From Zelonia costaricensis (Eukaryota > Euglenozoa > Kinetoplastea > Trypanosomatida > Trypanosomatidae): a stretch of DNA of 22,049 bases. The number at the start of each line of letters is the position of its first letter. Within the stretch, counting starts at the first letter, position 1. The stretch is from contig JASAOO010003101.1 in NCBI GenBank assembly GCA_030849075.1, forward strand, positions 1 to 22,049, written 5' to 3'. The notes beneath the pieces are model-generated. The model had not been told where the DNA came from. It worked only from the letters and a program-made list of their open reading frames with translations, and did not search any database. Below, one piece after another: positions 7,513-17,700 of this stretch. Position numbers and translations under genes: made by a program.

Positions 7513-10440
7513 ATGAGCCATGAGGATCTCAACGCGCGGGGCCCGTGGCGGACGACGTCGGGCAGCCCAACGGTGACCGCCCCGCCGGCCGCCGTGGGCT
7601 CGTCCGCGGCACGCGACTTCCGCGGGAGAGCCGACGACGGCGTTGCCTCCCCACCCGCGTCCTCGCTCAACCCCAGCTGCGGCGGCGCGGCGACCGCGGC
7701 GGCGACGCGAGCCGGCGACAGCGGATCCACGTCGATCCTGCACACCCCGTCGCCCCCGCCCGGACGCGGCGACGGAGACTCGGTGCGCATGCGCATGTAC
7801 AGGAGTGGTGGCGGTAGTAGTGGGGACGGCGGCTCCCCCTCCCCCTCCCCCTCCCCGCCTTCCCCCCACGCGGACAGCAGCGCCGGCAGCGGCGCGGCGG
7901 CCGCCGCTGGTTGGTTCGATGGGCCCGCCGCCGCAGCCTCAACATCCTCGTCGACGACCTCGTCCCCAACCGGCCCAACAGGGTCGCCGCCGACGCCGGC
8001 TTCGTCGCCGTCGCCGTCCATCCTCCCGCTGCCCGAGCCCGAGCTGGCCGCCACAGGCCACGGCCTCGCCGTCCCCACCAGTGCTGCCACGTACTCGCCT
8101 AACGCGAGCGTCAGCGCCTTCCCGCTCAGCACCGGCTTCACCACATCGCCCGGCAGCCCGGCGGCCGCCGGCAACCCCCGCCGCTCCCTCAATGCCGCCT
8201 TCACCCTCAGCCCGCGCACCGAGAGCGACGTGGAGGCGTCGGAGGAGTACAACAGCGACGCCCCCAGCGTCTGCCTCGACCTCGACCGCCACGACCCGCC
8301 GCTGAAGCGGTACTGCAACCTTGGTAGCCTCGAGGAGCGCCGCGCCTTCGTCACGGAGGGGTGCGTGAGCGCGGCGCAGTGCATGTCGACGCAGCGCATC
8401 CTCGACCACCTGCTGCCGGCGCTGCTGACGGCGTTCGAGGCGGACGACTACGGCGAGTCCTTCGACGACTGCGCCCCGTGCATCGCCCGGGCGCTGCCGC
8501 AGATCGTCGCCTGCATGGACGCGCGCACCACGATGAACATGACGTACTTCATGGGCCTCATCATGGAGCTCTGCTGCTCCGCGGAGGCGGCGGTGGCCAA
8601 GGTCGTGACGGCCTCGCTGCAGGCCATCCTGGACATGGTCGACGACGACGTGCTGCTTGACCTGTTCCTGCCCTTTGTGCTCGCGATGCGAGTTTCCTTC
8701 TGGGGGGCGCCGCGGGTGGTGGCCGCGGGGCTGCTCGGCTACCTGGCGATGCGGCCGGCGGTGCTGCAGGCCGCCGGGCTGACCGTCTCGGACATGTTCA
8801 ACTACTACGCCGAGTGCAGCAGCGACGCCAGCGCGATGGTGCGCTCCGCCGTGGCGACGTCGCTGCACGACTGGGTGCGTGTCGCGGCGGCCCACCGCCT
8901 CACCCTCGCCGAGATGCCGCTGCCGCTGCTGAAGAGCCTCGCAACCGACGATCTGAGCGACACGGTCCGGTACCTGCTCATCGAGGAGGTGGTGCGGCTG
9001 GCGCAGCTGATGGGCCCCAAGTCTACGTCCAAGTACCTGCTCGGCACCTTCGTCAGCGCCTACATGGACCCCAGCTGGCGCGTCCGCTACACCGCGGCGA
9101 GCCAGCTGGGCGCGATGGCCGCGCTCGTGCTCAACGCCGACGACCTCGAGCTGGTGCTGGAGACGCTGTCGCGCGACGAGGAGCCGGAGACGCGGGCGGC
9201 GGTGGCGCGGCAGCTGGACCAGATGGTGCAGCACTGCAGCGCCGACGTCGTGCAGCACTGCTGTGTGCCCGTGGCGGTGGCTCTCTCGCAGGACCCGGAC
9301 CCGGTGGTGCGGCGTAGCGCTGCGCGGCACTACCACTGCTTCGTCTTCGGCAGCGACGAGGTGGTGCGCACGATGTGCAAGGCGCTGCGGGGCCTCATGC
9401 AGGACGCCGCCTTCGTCGTGCAGGAGAACGCGATCGAGAGCTTGGGGGACCTTGTCACGGCGCTGGAGGAGAGCGTGCGCGTGGCCGAGCAGCACAGCCA
9501 ATCCCAGCAGCTGCAGCAGCAGCAGAGCCAGACAGCCAACACACTGTCGTCCTCGACCTCATCGCGCAGCTCTGCCTCGCGGCGACAAGGCTGTGTGCTC
9601 AGCCCGCTGACGGTGGCGCATAGCCGCGGCAGCCGGCACCACAAGTCGCCGCACCGCAGCTCGGCGCGGCCGGCCAACAACAGCAGCAGCACCGCCGCAG
9701 CAGCAGCAGCAACGGGAGGAGGAGGAGGAGGAGGGAGCGGCGGCAGCGGGGGTGGTGGCGGCGAGGAGGTGAGGGTGGCGCTGATGCGCAAGCGCGCGGA
9801 TTCCATTGTGCGCTCCTTTGTGGCGGAGGTGCTCGCCCTCGGTGAGTCCCGCAACTGGCGCATTCGCGATGCGGTGGTGCGTGTGGTGCACCATTTCTGC
9901 CGCCTCCTCTCCGCCGACCAGTTCCGGCCGCTGACGAACATGCTCTTCATCGCCCTGCACGATCCCGTCAGCACGGTGCGCTCGCAGGCGGTGCGCACGC
10001 TGAAGGAGGTGGCCGTGGCGTACGGCGGGGACTGGGCGGCGCAGACATCCACCGAGCTGCTCCACTCGGACACCCTCGCCCCGCAGCGGGCGGTGAGCTA
10101 CATGTGGCGCGTTGTCATGATCCAGTGTCTGGCGGTGCTGCTGCCGGTGGTCAGCGAGCTCAGTCCGCGAGACCCGCGGCGGCAGCAGCTGCTCGCCACG
10201 ACGGCGCCGCTGCTGCTCGACTACGTTGCCGATCGCGTGCCGAACGTTCGCCTGGCCACAGCGCACGCCTTGCCCGGCTGGTACGTGTGGTTTGACGTGG
10301 CGGAGCGGGAGCGCTCGGCGTACAACGCGGCCATTCGGGTGCTGCAGGCCGACGCTGACGGAGACGTGCTGGACGCCGCGCACAGCATCCCGTACAACAG
10401 CGACCGCAGTGGCAGCGTCGTGGACGGCGATGAACGCTGA
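7513..10440 (+). CDS. PP2A scaffold subunit A (PR65)-like HEAT-repeat protein, 975 aa
   Basis: HEAT-repeat solenoid in the register of the PP2A structural A subunit, which holds the catalytic and variable B subunits. Typical repeat turns are S437-D-A-S-A-M-V-R-S-A-V-A, D519-P-S-W-R-V-R-Y-T-A-A, D817-P-V-S-T-V-R-S-Q-A-V and D907-R-V-P-N-V-R-L-A-T-A, each with the Asp...Val-Arg pattern of the intra-repeat turn. The block after D817 ends in Y-G-G-D-W, like the equivalent PR65 position. Classical PR65 is about 590 aa; this protein adds a Ser/Pro/Gly-rich disordered N-terminus (1 to about 255) and a Gln/Ser/Gly insert (about 659-751) splitting the solenoid. A split solenoid is also seen in PP4 regulatory subunit 1, so that is the main alternative. 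The frame is open upstream of 7513 but has no ATG there. The HEAT fold is near certain; the phosphatase role is inferred. Confidence 0.85.
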   Translation: MSHEDLNARGPWRTTSGSPTVTAPPAAVGSSAARDFRGRADDGVASPPASSLNPSCGGAATAAATRAGDSGSTSILHTPSPPPGRGDGDSVRMRMYRSGGGSSGDGGSPSPSPSPPSPHADSSAGSGAAAAAGWFDGPAAAASTSSSTTSSPTGPTGSPPTPASSPSPSILPLPEPELAATGHGLAVPTSAATYSPNASVSAFPLSTGFTTSPGSPAAAGNPRRSLNAAFTLSPRTESDVEASEEYNSDAPSVCLDLDRHDPPLKRYCNLGSLEERRAFVTEGCVSAAQCMSTQRILDHLLPALLTAFEADDYGESFDDCAPCIARALPQIVACMDARTTMNMTYFMGLIMELCCSAEAAVAKVVTASLQAILDMVDDDVLLDLFLPFVLAMRVSFWGAPRVVAAGLLGYLAMRPAVLQAAGLTVSDMFNYYAECSSDASAMVRSAVATSLHDWVRVAAAHRLTLAEMPLPLLKSLATDDLSDTVRYLLIEEVVRLAQLMGPKSTSKYLLGTFVSAYMDPSWRVRYTAASQLGAMAALVLNADDLELVLETLSRDEEPETRAAVARQLDQMVQHCSADVVQHCCVPVAVALSQDPDPVVRRSAARHYHCFVFGSDEVVRTMCKALRGLMQDAAFVVQENAIESLGDLVTALEESVRVAEQHSQSQQLQQQQSQTANTLSSSTSSRSSASRRQGCVLSPLTVAHSRGSRHHKSPHRSSARPANNSSSTAAAAAATGGGGGGGSGGSGGGGGEEVRVALMRKRADSIVRSFVAEVLALGESRNWRIRDAVVRVVHHFCRLLSADQFRPLTNMLFIALHDPVSTVRSQAVRTLKEVAVAYGGDWAAQTSTELLHSDTLAPQRAVSYMWRVVMIQCLAVLLPVVSELSPRDPRRQQLLATTAPLLLDYVADRVPNVRLATAHALPGWYVWFDVAERERSAYNAAIRVLQADADGDVLDAAHSIPYNSDRSGSVVDGDER
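9676..9765 (+). repeat. Trinucleotide-rich low-complexity insert in the HEAT protein
   Basis: Runs of AGC/GCA-type triplets followed by GGA/GGC-type triplets encode Ser, Ala and Gly homopolymers. They sit in the disordered insert that separates the two HEAT blocks. Confidence 0.8.
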
Positions 10441-10554
10441 GTGCCGCGATAAGGGGGACTCGGGAAGCGGGAGAAGTGTCAATGTAGGGAAGCCGGCCGA
10501 CTGGGTGCGCGGGCGCGCTGGCGAGTGTGCCCAGCCGACGTACGCTGATGCTGA

Positions 10555-10576
10555 TGTGTGTGTGTGTTTGTGTGTG
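10555..10576. repeat. GT-rich microsatellite, interrupted once
   Basis: GT dinucleotides broken by a short T run, about 115 bases after the stop of the HEAT gene. The position, in the presumed 3' UTR, parallels the (GT)23 tract after the first gene. Confidence 0.85.
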
Positions 10577-10723
10577 CCCGTCTGAGGCAGACTGGGAGTC
10601 GCGCCCGTGTGGCTGCTTGACCTTGGCACACCGCCCCCCCCCCCCCCGGCCACCGCCTCTCTCTCTTTCGCGCTCTCCATACGCCTCACTCCGCTGCACA
10701 TGTTGCGTCTCCACACACATAAG

Positions 10724-10742
10724 CACACACACACACACACAC
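10724..10742. repeat. (CA)n microsatellite
   Basis: CA tract of about nine units between pyrimidine-rich blocks. Confidence 0.9.
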
Positions 10743-11033
10743 CCCTTCTTCTCTCCCCCCTCTCTCGTCACGCTCGTTCCCGCCAGCCACGATCCCCTGT
10801 ACTCCCATCCCCATCTCTTCTGTGAGCTCAGCCGATGTGCCGAGGGCCGACGGCTGCCTCTCCCCCCCCCTCCCCATTCCTCTTCCTTTTCGTTTGGCTT
10901 TGCCGGAACACCTACGACACAGGTCTCGACACCCCGCGACTCAGCCACACAGCCGCCGCCCCCCCCCCCGGCCTCTCCCTTCTCCGTCCGCACCTGTTTG
11001 CACCGGTGCCCCGCGAGATGCGACGAGGCCGCG

Positions 11034-11053
11034 CCGCGAGGTGTGCCTCGCGG
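11034..11053 (+). other. Perfect 8-bp hairpin with TGTG loop
   Basis: CCGCGAGG (11034-11041), loop TGTG (11042-11045), CCTCGCGG (11046-11053). All eight pairs are Watson-Crick and six are G-C; in RNA a ninth G-U pair (11033 with 11054) is possible. No T run follows, so it does not look like an intrinsic terminator. It could be a structured UTR element. Confidence 0.65.
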
Positions 11054-11438
11054 TTCTCGTGTGCGTCGGAGCGGGGAAGCGTCAACACTCTTCAGGAAGG
11101 GTGGGGTACAGGTGCGGCGTGCCCTGATCCCCACTACCGCAGCAGCAGCGGTAGCAGCTCCCTCCCCACCCCACCCGTCCTCCCCAAGCCTCTCTGTGCC
11201 CCTCTCCCTCCTGGCGCCGGGACAGGCGCGGTTGGCCGGCAGAGTGACGCGACGTGTCTGCGCGCTGCATCTCCGCGCGTCCGGTGGTGTGCCCCGTCCT
11301 CCTCGGCCTCTCCTCCCCCCCCCCCTGCAACCCCAACTCGCATTCATCTCCTCTACTTCCTCGAACGCCCTCTGCGGAACACACCACCGCAGCGCGCCAC
11401 GCTGGCCGGCAGCACCCTGCGCCTACCTACGGCAAGAG

Positions 11439-11451
11439 CACACACACACAC
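11439..11451. repeat. Short (CA)n microsatellite
   Basis: First of a cluster of four CA tracts in the 280 bases before the NHL gene's ATG. Confidence 0.85.
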
Positions 11452-11494
11452 GCACACTTCTTTCATCATAGACCACAATAGAGGAGATTAGGGA

Positions 11495-11534
11495 TACACA
11501 CACACACACGAGGGCAGAACCCACACACACACAC
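11495..11534. repeat. Two (CA)n tracts separated by a short purine-rich stretch
   Basis: CA runs at about 11495-11509 and 11521-11534, with a short unique stretch between them. Confidence 0.85.
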
Positions 11535-11628
11535 CCTCCTTCCCTTCCACCGAGTATCGCCAAACCCCCTCCCCCTCCACGAGCTGCACATTAGAAGCTG
11601 GAAACAAAGAGTTGAGAGCTTAGCGTTG

Positions 11629-11700
11629 GCATCCTTCTTCCTTCACATACACACACACACACACACATACACTCGCACAAAACCCCGCAACCATCACAAG
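11629..11700 (+). promoter_or_regulatory. Candidate trans-splice acceptor for the NHL gene
   Basis: A pyrimidine tract at about 11630-11645 is followed by a CA microsatellite and an AG-free stretch. The first AG is at 11699-11700, only 14 bases before the ATG at 11715. Upstream pyrimidine tracts (about 11534-11580) with AGs near 11560 and 11580 are alternatives that would give a longer leader. Confidence 0.5.
11649..11667. repeat. (CA)n microsatellite
   Basis: CA tract between the pyrimidine tract and the presumed splice acceptor of the NHL gene. Confidence 0.9.
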
Positions 11701-11714
11701 GCCCACGCAACGAG

Positions 11715-14700
11715 ATGCGCAGCTCCGCGACGCCACAGACGCAGCCGCCGCCGCCGCACGCGACATCAGGGACGCGGCCGTCTGCGTCACCGCGCCCCTC
11801 CCTGGACGCCGACGCGGCGGCGGTGCACCTGTACGATCTCGACACTGTCTTTCTTTCCAAGACGGTGGTCTCGCTGGCCGACGTCTTCGCGCACGCCGTC
11901 GACGACATCTTCGATATGTCGCCGCTGCCCACGCGGGTCGCGGCACCGTCACCGCCGACGGCAACAGCTGCGCTGGGCGCTCTGCCGACGGAGCCTCACA
12001 GCACCAACACGGGCATCTCCATGACCCGCCTTCCCTTCTCCGGCGGGTCGGCCCACTACACCTCCGTCTCACTCAAGGCAGCAGCTCGCCGCGCCGCCGC
12101 GCGCGCCGCAACCCTCCGCCCGCGGCACGTGATGCGCGGCGCGGATGGGACGTGGCGTGCGACGGCATCGCCAACAGCAGCGACCACGGCCGGGGCGGCG
12201 GCGCAGAGCTGGCGGACGCGTCAGCTCGCCCAGGAGCAGCGCCAGCAGCAGCGCACCGCCCCGCCGCGGGTGCTCGTCGTACCAATTGACTCCTACCACT
12301 CTCTGCTGTCCTTCCGCGATGTTGACGTCACCGCAGACGGGCCCAGTACCGCTGCGGCGGTCGCGTCATGTGGTGTGGATGGTGGTGGTGCAGACCACAA
12401 GGTGAGCAACGGCGCGCACGCAGCGGTGCCGCGGGTGGCCGTCACGGTCGGGCGCCTCTCTGCGGCGGCACCGGGGCTCCGACCCGCCCGCTGTGGCATC
12501 GCCGTGGTGCAGCGCGTGGAGGGGGAACTGCGGTCGGATGCACAGGCGCAGGGGGCCGCATCGGGTGCACCGCCGCCGCCGCCGCCCACGTACCCCACCC
12601 GGTCCCGCGTCGCGCAGGGGCTGCCGCTGTCGGCCTTCGACGGGTGGGTGCGCGACTACACGGTGTACGGAGTGCGCCGCAACGAGGCGGTGCTGCGTGC
12701 TGCGTGGGAGGCGAAGAGGCGAGAGCGTGCCGCAACGACATCGCCACCACCACCACGATCACCATCGACAACTCCAGTGGGAGCGGAACCCCGTGGCGCA
12801 GCGCGCAGCCCACCCATGGCGACGGCATCGACGGCCGCCGCGGAGGTGGTGGTGGCCGATGCCGGCACTGCCGGCCCTACCGCCGGGACGAGCGTGAGTG
12901 CGTCAGGGCGGACGCCGCGGGAGGTGGACAGCCCACTGGACCCGCCGGCCACCCACCCCAGCGCCGCGGCAGCCGCCACGCCGTCGCTCGACCGGCTGCA
13001 CTGCAGCAGCACGACGACCTCCGCCTCGGCCTCCGTCGCTGCCTCCACGCCGTCGTCCTCCACCGAGCGCAGCGACTCCGAAGCGGAGGAGGGCGCCGAA
13101 GATGGAAGACGAGGTCAGACACCGGCAGCCGCAGACGCAAGCGCGAAGGATGCCGTCGACGCCTCGGCACCGTTGCCGGACGCCCATGCGCGGCAGCGTG
13201 TGATGTGGGAGGAGGAGCAGCGGCGCACCGCCCGGGCTGCGGCCCACCTGCGACACCGCATTCTCGTCTCCGACGCCGCGCAGCACGCCATCTGGGCGCT
13301 GGAGGTGTGCGTGCCGGCGATGGAGGTGCGCGTCGTGGCGCCGGCGGACTTCTACGCGCTCGAGCCGAGCGCCGGCGCCGCGCCGCCGTCTGCCAGCGAG
13401 AGTGACGACGGTGAAGGCGACGGCGAAGTGACGGCTGGCGCAGACGCGCGCGACGGCACCGGCGCTGCACCGGCAGTCGACATGCCCCGCAGGGTGCCCG
13501 CCTCCACTGTCACGCACGGCCGCGCCACCCCCGGCGCCCGGCCGCGCTCGCCGTCGCCGATGAACCCCGCGACGTCCCCGGACGGCGCGGCCTCGTCCGC
13601 CACCGCGGCAGCGAGCCGTAGCCGCACGCGGCGCTCCCGTTCGTCTGCCAGCCCCTCCCTCGCCGCGGCAGAGGAGGCGCCGGCACCGCTGATGGGTGGG
13701 GCTCGCGGCTTCGTGGATGGGCACTTCAGCGTGGCGCGCTTCCACGCACCGGGTGCGCTGTGCTGGCGCGTAGACGCGGACAGTGGCGACGAGGACGAGG
13801 AAGAGGGCGACGCGTACCACCGCTGGCGTACCGCGCACGGCCGCAGTGACGCACAGCGGCCCTCGCACGACCCCGTTGCGGCGCTGCGGCGGCGTCGCAG
13901 GTGCGTGGTGCTCTTCATCAGCGACATGGGCAACTCGGCGATCCGCTACGCGAACTTCCACACCCGCCTCGTGCGCACGATCACGGGCGTCGACGGCGTG
14001 CCCGGCTACCGCGACGGCAGCTGCGTCTCCTCGCTGCTGTGGGGCGCGACGGCGCTCGCGTGGTGCTCGGCGGGCCTGCTCTTCACCGACGGCGCCAACG
14101 GCGTCGTGCGCATCATCACCAACATCCGGCGGCCATCCCGCACCGGCGCGGACGCGAAGGAGGAGGGCATGGAGGAGACGCGGCACAGTGCCGACAACGA
14201 GAGCGGCGCAGCACGACTGCAACCTGACGCCGCGCTGAAGAGTGTGCAGGAGGCGGCAGATGCGGGCTCCACGGCGGCTGCGTCCGCAGCGCCGGCCTCC
14301 ACCGTGATTGTCCGCGCGAACGGTCCACACGGAGGCGCCGCCGTCGATGAACGCCCTGCGGCATCGCCCAGTGGAACAGCAGCTGCTTCGCCTTTGCCAA
14401 GCAGCGGTGGCGAGGCAGTCGCCGTGGCCCATCACCAGACCCGCGCCTCGCTGGCATCGGCACCGCCGCAGCAGCAGAGGCGAGGTGCCCGCAACGCTCG
14501 CCCCGCCGCCGCTTCCGACGCGCCGCGTGTGTGGACGCTGGCTGGTTGTGTGCAACCCCCGCCCGTCTCCACGGCAACCGGGAGCGGTGCCGCCACCGCT
14601 GCCGTGTCCACGTACGTCGACTGCGCCGTCCCAACGCGTGCCCGCTTCGGGTTCCTCAGCGACATGGCGCTGTGGACAGACGAGGCGGGGGACACGCAGG

Positions 14701-17700
14701 TGCTCGTCATGGACCAGACCCACCACGCCGTGCGCGTCGTGGACGCCCGCAGCGGCGTGTCCACGTATGTCGGGCCGCTCGACTACGACATGACGCCGCT
14801 GGACCACAGCGGACAGCCGAGCGCCGCGGCAGCGGTGAGGCCCAACACGGCGGACGTCGTGCCGGCAGGGCTGGTCAGCCCGTGCAGCCTCACCGTGGGC
14901 GCCCTTGTGAAGGAGCGCTCACCCGCGCTGCTCGGCTCCAGCGCTGTCGACGCAAGCCCTGGCGACGCCGCCCACGCGGCGGCGATGATGATCACGCCGC
15001 AGCCGTACCTGTACACGTCCACGCCGCTCTTCTTCACGGCCAGCGCCGTCACCGGGGCCGTCTCGGTGCTGCTGCCCATCTCTCAGCGCAGCGCGCTGAC
15101 ACCGTGGCACACAGGGGCCGCGGCTCGAGTGGAGGAGGAGGAGGAGGCCGCGGGCGGCGGCGGCGGCGCGGCGGCGGCGGACGACAACGATGATGCCACC
15201 CTCACGGCGGCGATTCGCGCGGCGCTGCAGCTGGGCGTGGCGACGGAGGGGCTGCGCACGATTGGGGAGGCGAGTGCGCCGTCGCTGAAGCGCGTCGTGC
15301 TCGGCGACGCGGCGGAGGAGGCGCAGGCGTTGAGTGAGTCGCAGAGCGGCAGTGACAGCAGCAAAGGCGACCCTGGCGCCGTGGAGGCGGAGGTGGAGCA
15401 GCTTGCTAGTGCCACCACCACGACAGCCAGCACCACAGCAGAAGCGCGTGAGACGCGCCGGCTTCTGCGCCGTGCGGCCGTCGAGCAAGCCGCGCAGTAC
15501 CTTCGCCTCCGCTTCCCCTGGATGCTGCCCCCACCGGTGCCACCGTTTTCCAAGCAACTCGTGGCAGGCTGCACGTGCCACGTCTCCGGCGCGCGCCGCT
15601 CCACCTCCGCGGGCCGCACGGTGCCCGGCGCCACACTGCAGCACACGCGCCCGCAACAGGGGCAGGGCGCTGGCACGGTGGGCGTCCGCTCGGGCAGTCT
15701 ACGCACGAGTCCACCGCCAGCCCCGCTGCAGCGGCTCCTCTTCCACAGCCCGCCACGCCACCCGCCCATCCAGCAGCAGCAGCAGCACCATCAGCAGCCG
15801 CTGCCGCGCTACCCCGTTGCCGCCCTCACCGATCCGGCGACCACCGCCGCCGCCCGCGAGATGGCGTCGCTGCTGCTCGAGCCAACCGCCCTCGCGGCCG
15901 CGGCGCCGCACGTGGTGGAGGTCGCGTCAGAGGCCGCTGGCGTCGCGGGGCCTCGTGCATCACCGGCAGCGGGGACAGGTCGTGCCCGGAGCGGCAGCGG
16001 CAGCGGCACCACCACCGCCACGACCGGTGGCAGCAGCAGCGGCAGCCCGTCTCGCGCGGGGGCCGCCGGCGAAGACGCGGAGGCTGCGGCGGCAGGGCGA
16101 AGGGGCAGTGGCGCGGGCGCGGGCGGTCGCGCTCCCAAGTGGCTCACACCGCCCGCCAAGAGCGTCTCCCGCTCCCCGAGCGGCACCCCACGCAGCCGCG
16201 GCCATCCGCAGCAGCAGCAGCAGGGGCAGGGGCAGCCCTCCACCACCTTCGCCGGCGCGCCGCTGTCCCCGGTGGCCACGTACTCAGGTCGCTTCCAGGA
16301 CCTGCCGGCAGAGCAGCGCCAGCAGCGGCTGCGCAGCACACTAGAGCCCGTGCCCATCCCAACCGGCAGCCCGACTGGCAGCCCGTGCAGCACCCCGCGC
16401 GCTGCTCACGCGCAGCTCCAACACGAGCAGCAGCAAGAGGAGGACAAGGAAGCGGAAGAGGAGGCGGAGCGGCGCAGCAGCATCAGCAGCGGCAGCAGCC
16501 CGCGCGACGGCGACGTGGCGGCGAAGAGCCCGACACGCCGTGGCTCCTCGGCGGAGCGCGGGTTCGGTTCCCCGCCGCTGAGCCCGCTGCGCGCCTTCTC
16601 CGGCTCCTCCCCGACCTCGACCTCCCGCTCCCCACGCGGCCGCGCCTCGTCGCCAAACAACTCCAGCGGGCGCGGCAGCCCCCCGCTCACGCCGCGAGCC
16701 ATGACGGCGCACCAGCTCATGCAGCGGCGCCGCTCCAGCCGCAGCAGCACCGCCCCGCATCTCGCCTCGGTCGAGGCCGGCGGCGGGGGCGGCCCACGCA
16801 GCATCAGCCCAACAGCCGGCACGGGCGCGTACGAGGGCAGGGCCGCCATGCCGCCGGCAGAGGCGCTCGTGTCGCAGCGCCGTGACGACGAGAAGTCACC
16901 GCCGCAGCAGCAGCCGGCGGGGGCGGTCACGGAAGTCGTTGCCACCCCCTCTGCAGCCGCTGCGAGTCGTGCGGTGGCGGTGGTGGCGGTGCCTTCCGTC
17001 GCCGCTGGTGCGGCCCCGGATGTGGGCGATGCCCGTGTAGGGCGGCCACGCGGTCTGGCGGTGCCGCAGCTGCACGACGCCTACGACGCCGCCGTGCGCC
17101 AGCTCTTCACGGTGTACAGCTACCTCGCCACGAGGAAGGTCGGCACCGCCGTGGCACCGGCCGGGGGTGCCCTACAGTCGGACCGGGCTAAGCGCGGCGG
17201 GGTGCGGCGGGTGGAGCAGCACGTGATGTCGTACGCGGCCTTCAGCCGCCTTGTGACCCTACTCGGCTATGCCGACTTCCTCGCCGAGGTGGCCGCGGGC
17301 GGGCAGGCCCCGCCACCGCCGCCGCACGCTGCCGGCTCTCCCACCGTGTGCCGACTCAGTCAAGTCCAGCAGCGCCGCAAGGAGGGCAGGACCGCACTTC
17401 CTCCACCACCATCAGCAGCAGCAAACACGGCTGCCACCCACCAGCGCCGGCGCGCGAGCGGCGGACCAGCTGCCAGCGCTGCAGCCGAGCCTATCGTGCT
17501 GCCCCTGTCTGTGGCGGACCCCCGCGCCATCATTGCAGTGCTGTACGCGTGCGGCGTGCGGCAGCAGGGCTACCACACGGTGACGCAGATGGACTTCCAG
17601 AGGTTTCGGCGTGCCATGCTGCTGCTACACACGTGGGCACACACCGCACGCACCCACGCCGCGGCGGTGGCGGCGACGCAGCAGCAGCAGCAGCAGCAGC

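Larger units (their letters stand above)
10441..11714 (+). other. Spacer between the HEAT-repeat and NHL genes
   Basis: About 1.3 kb with no credible ORF. It contains a GT-rich patch shortly after the HEAT stop, a run of 14 C at 10634-10647, five (CA)n tracts, many pyrimidine blocks and a perfect hairpin at 11034-11053. Open frames here are long only because stop codons are rare in CT-rich DNA. Confidence 0.75.

Noticed and set aside
7939..9501. Minus-strand ORF (520 codons) opposite the HEAT gene
   Set aside because: The plus strand encodes unmistakable HEAT repeats over the same stretch. The minus translation is low-complexity and Arg/His-rich.
10160..11347. Minus-strand ORF of 395 codons across the HEAT gene end and spacer
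   Set aside because: The translation is low-complexity Gly/Arg from the CT-rich spacer. No homology-like segment is visible, and it opposes the transcription direction of the cluster.
12903..14807. Long minus-strand ORF (634 codons) inside the NHL gene
   Set aside because: It is a shadow of the GC-rich plus-strand gene. It is Arg/His/Gly-rich, has no domain, and the plus frame has clear NHL motifs there.
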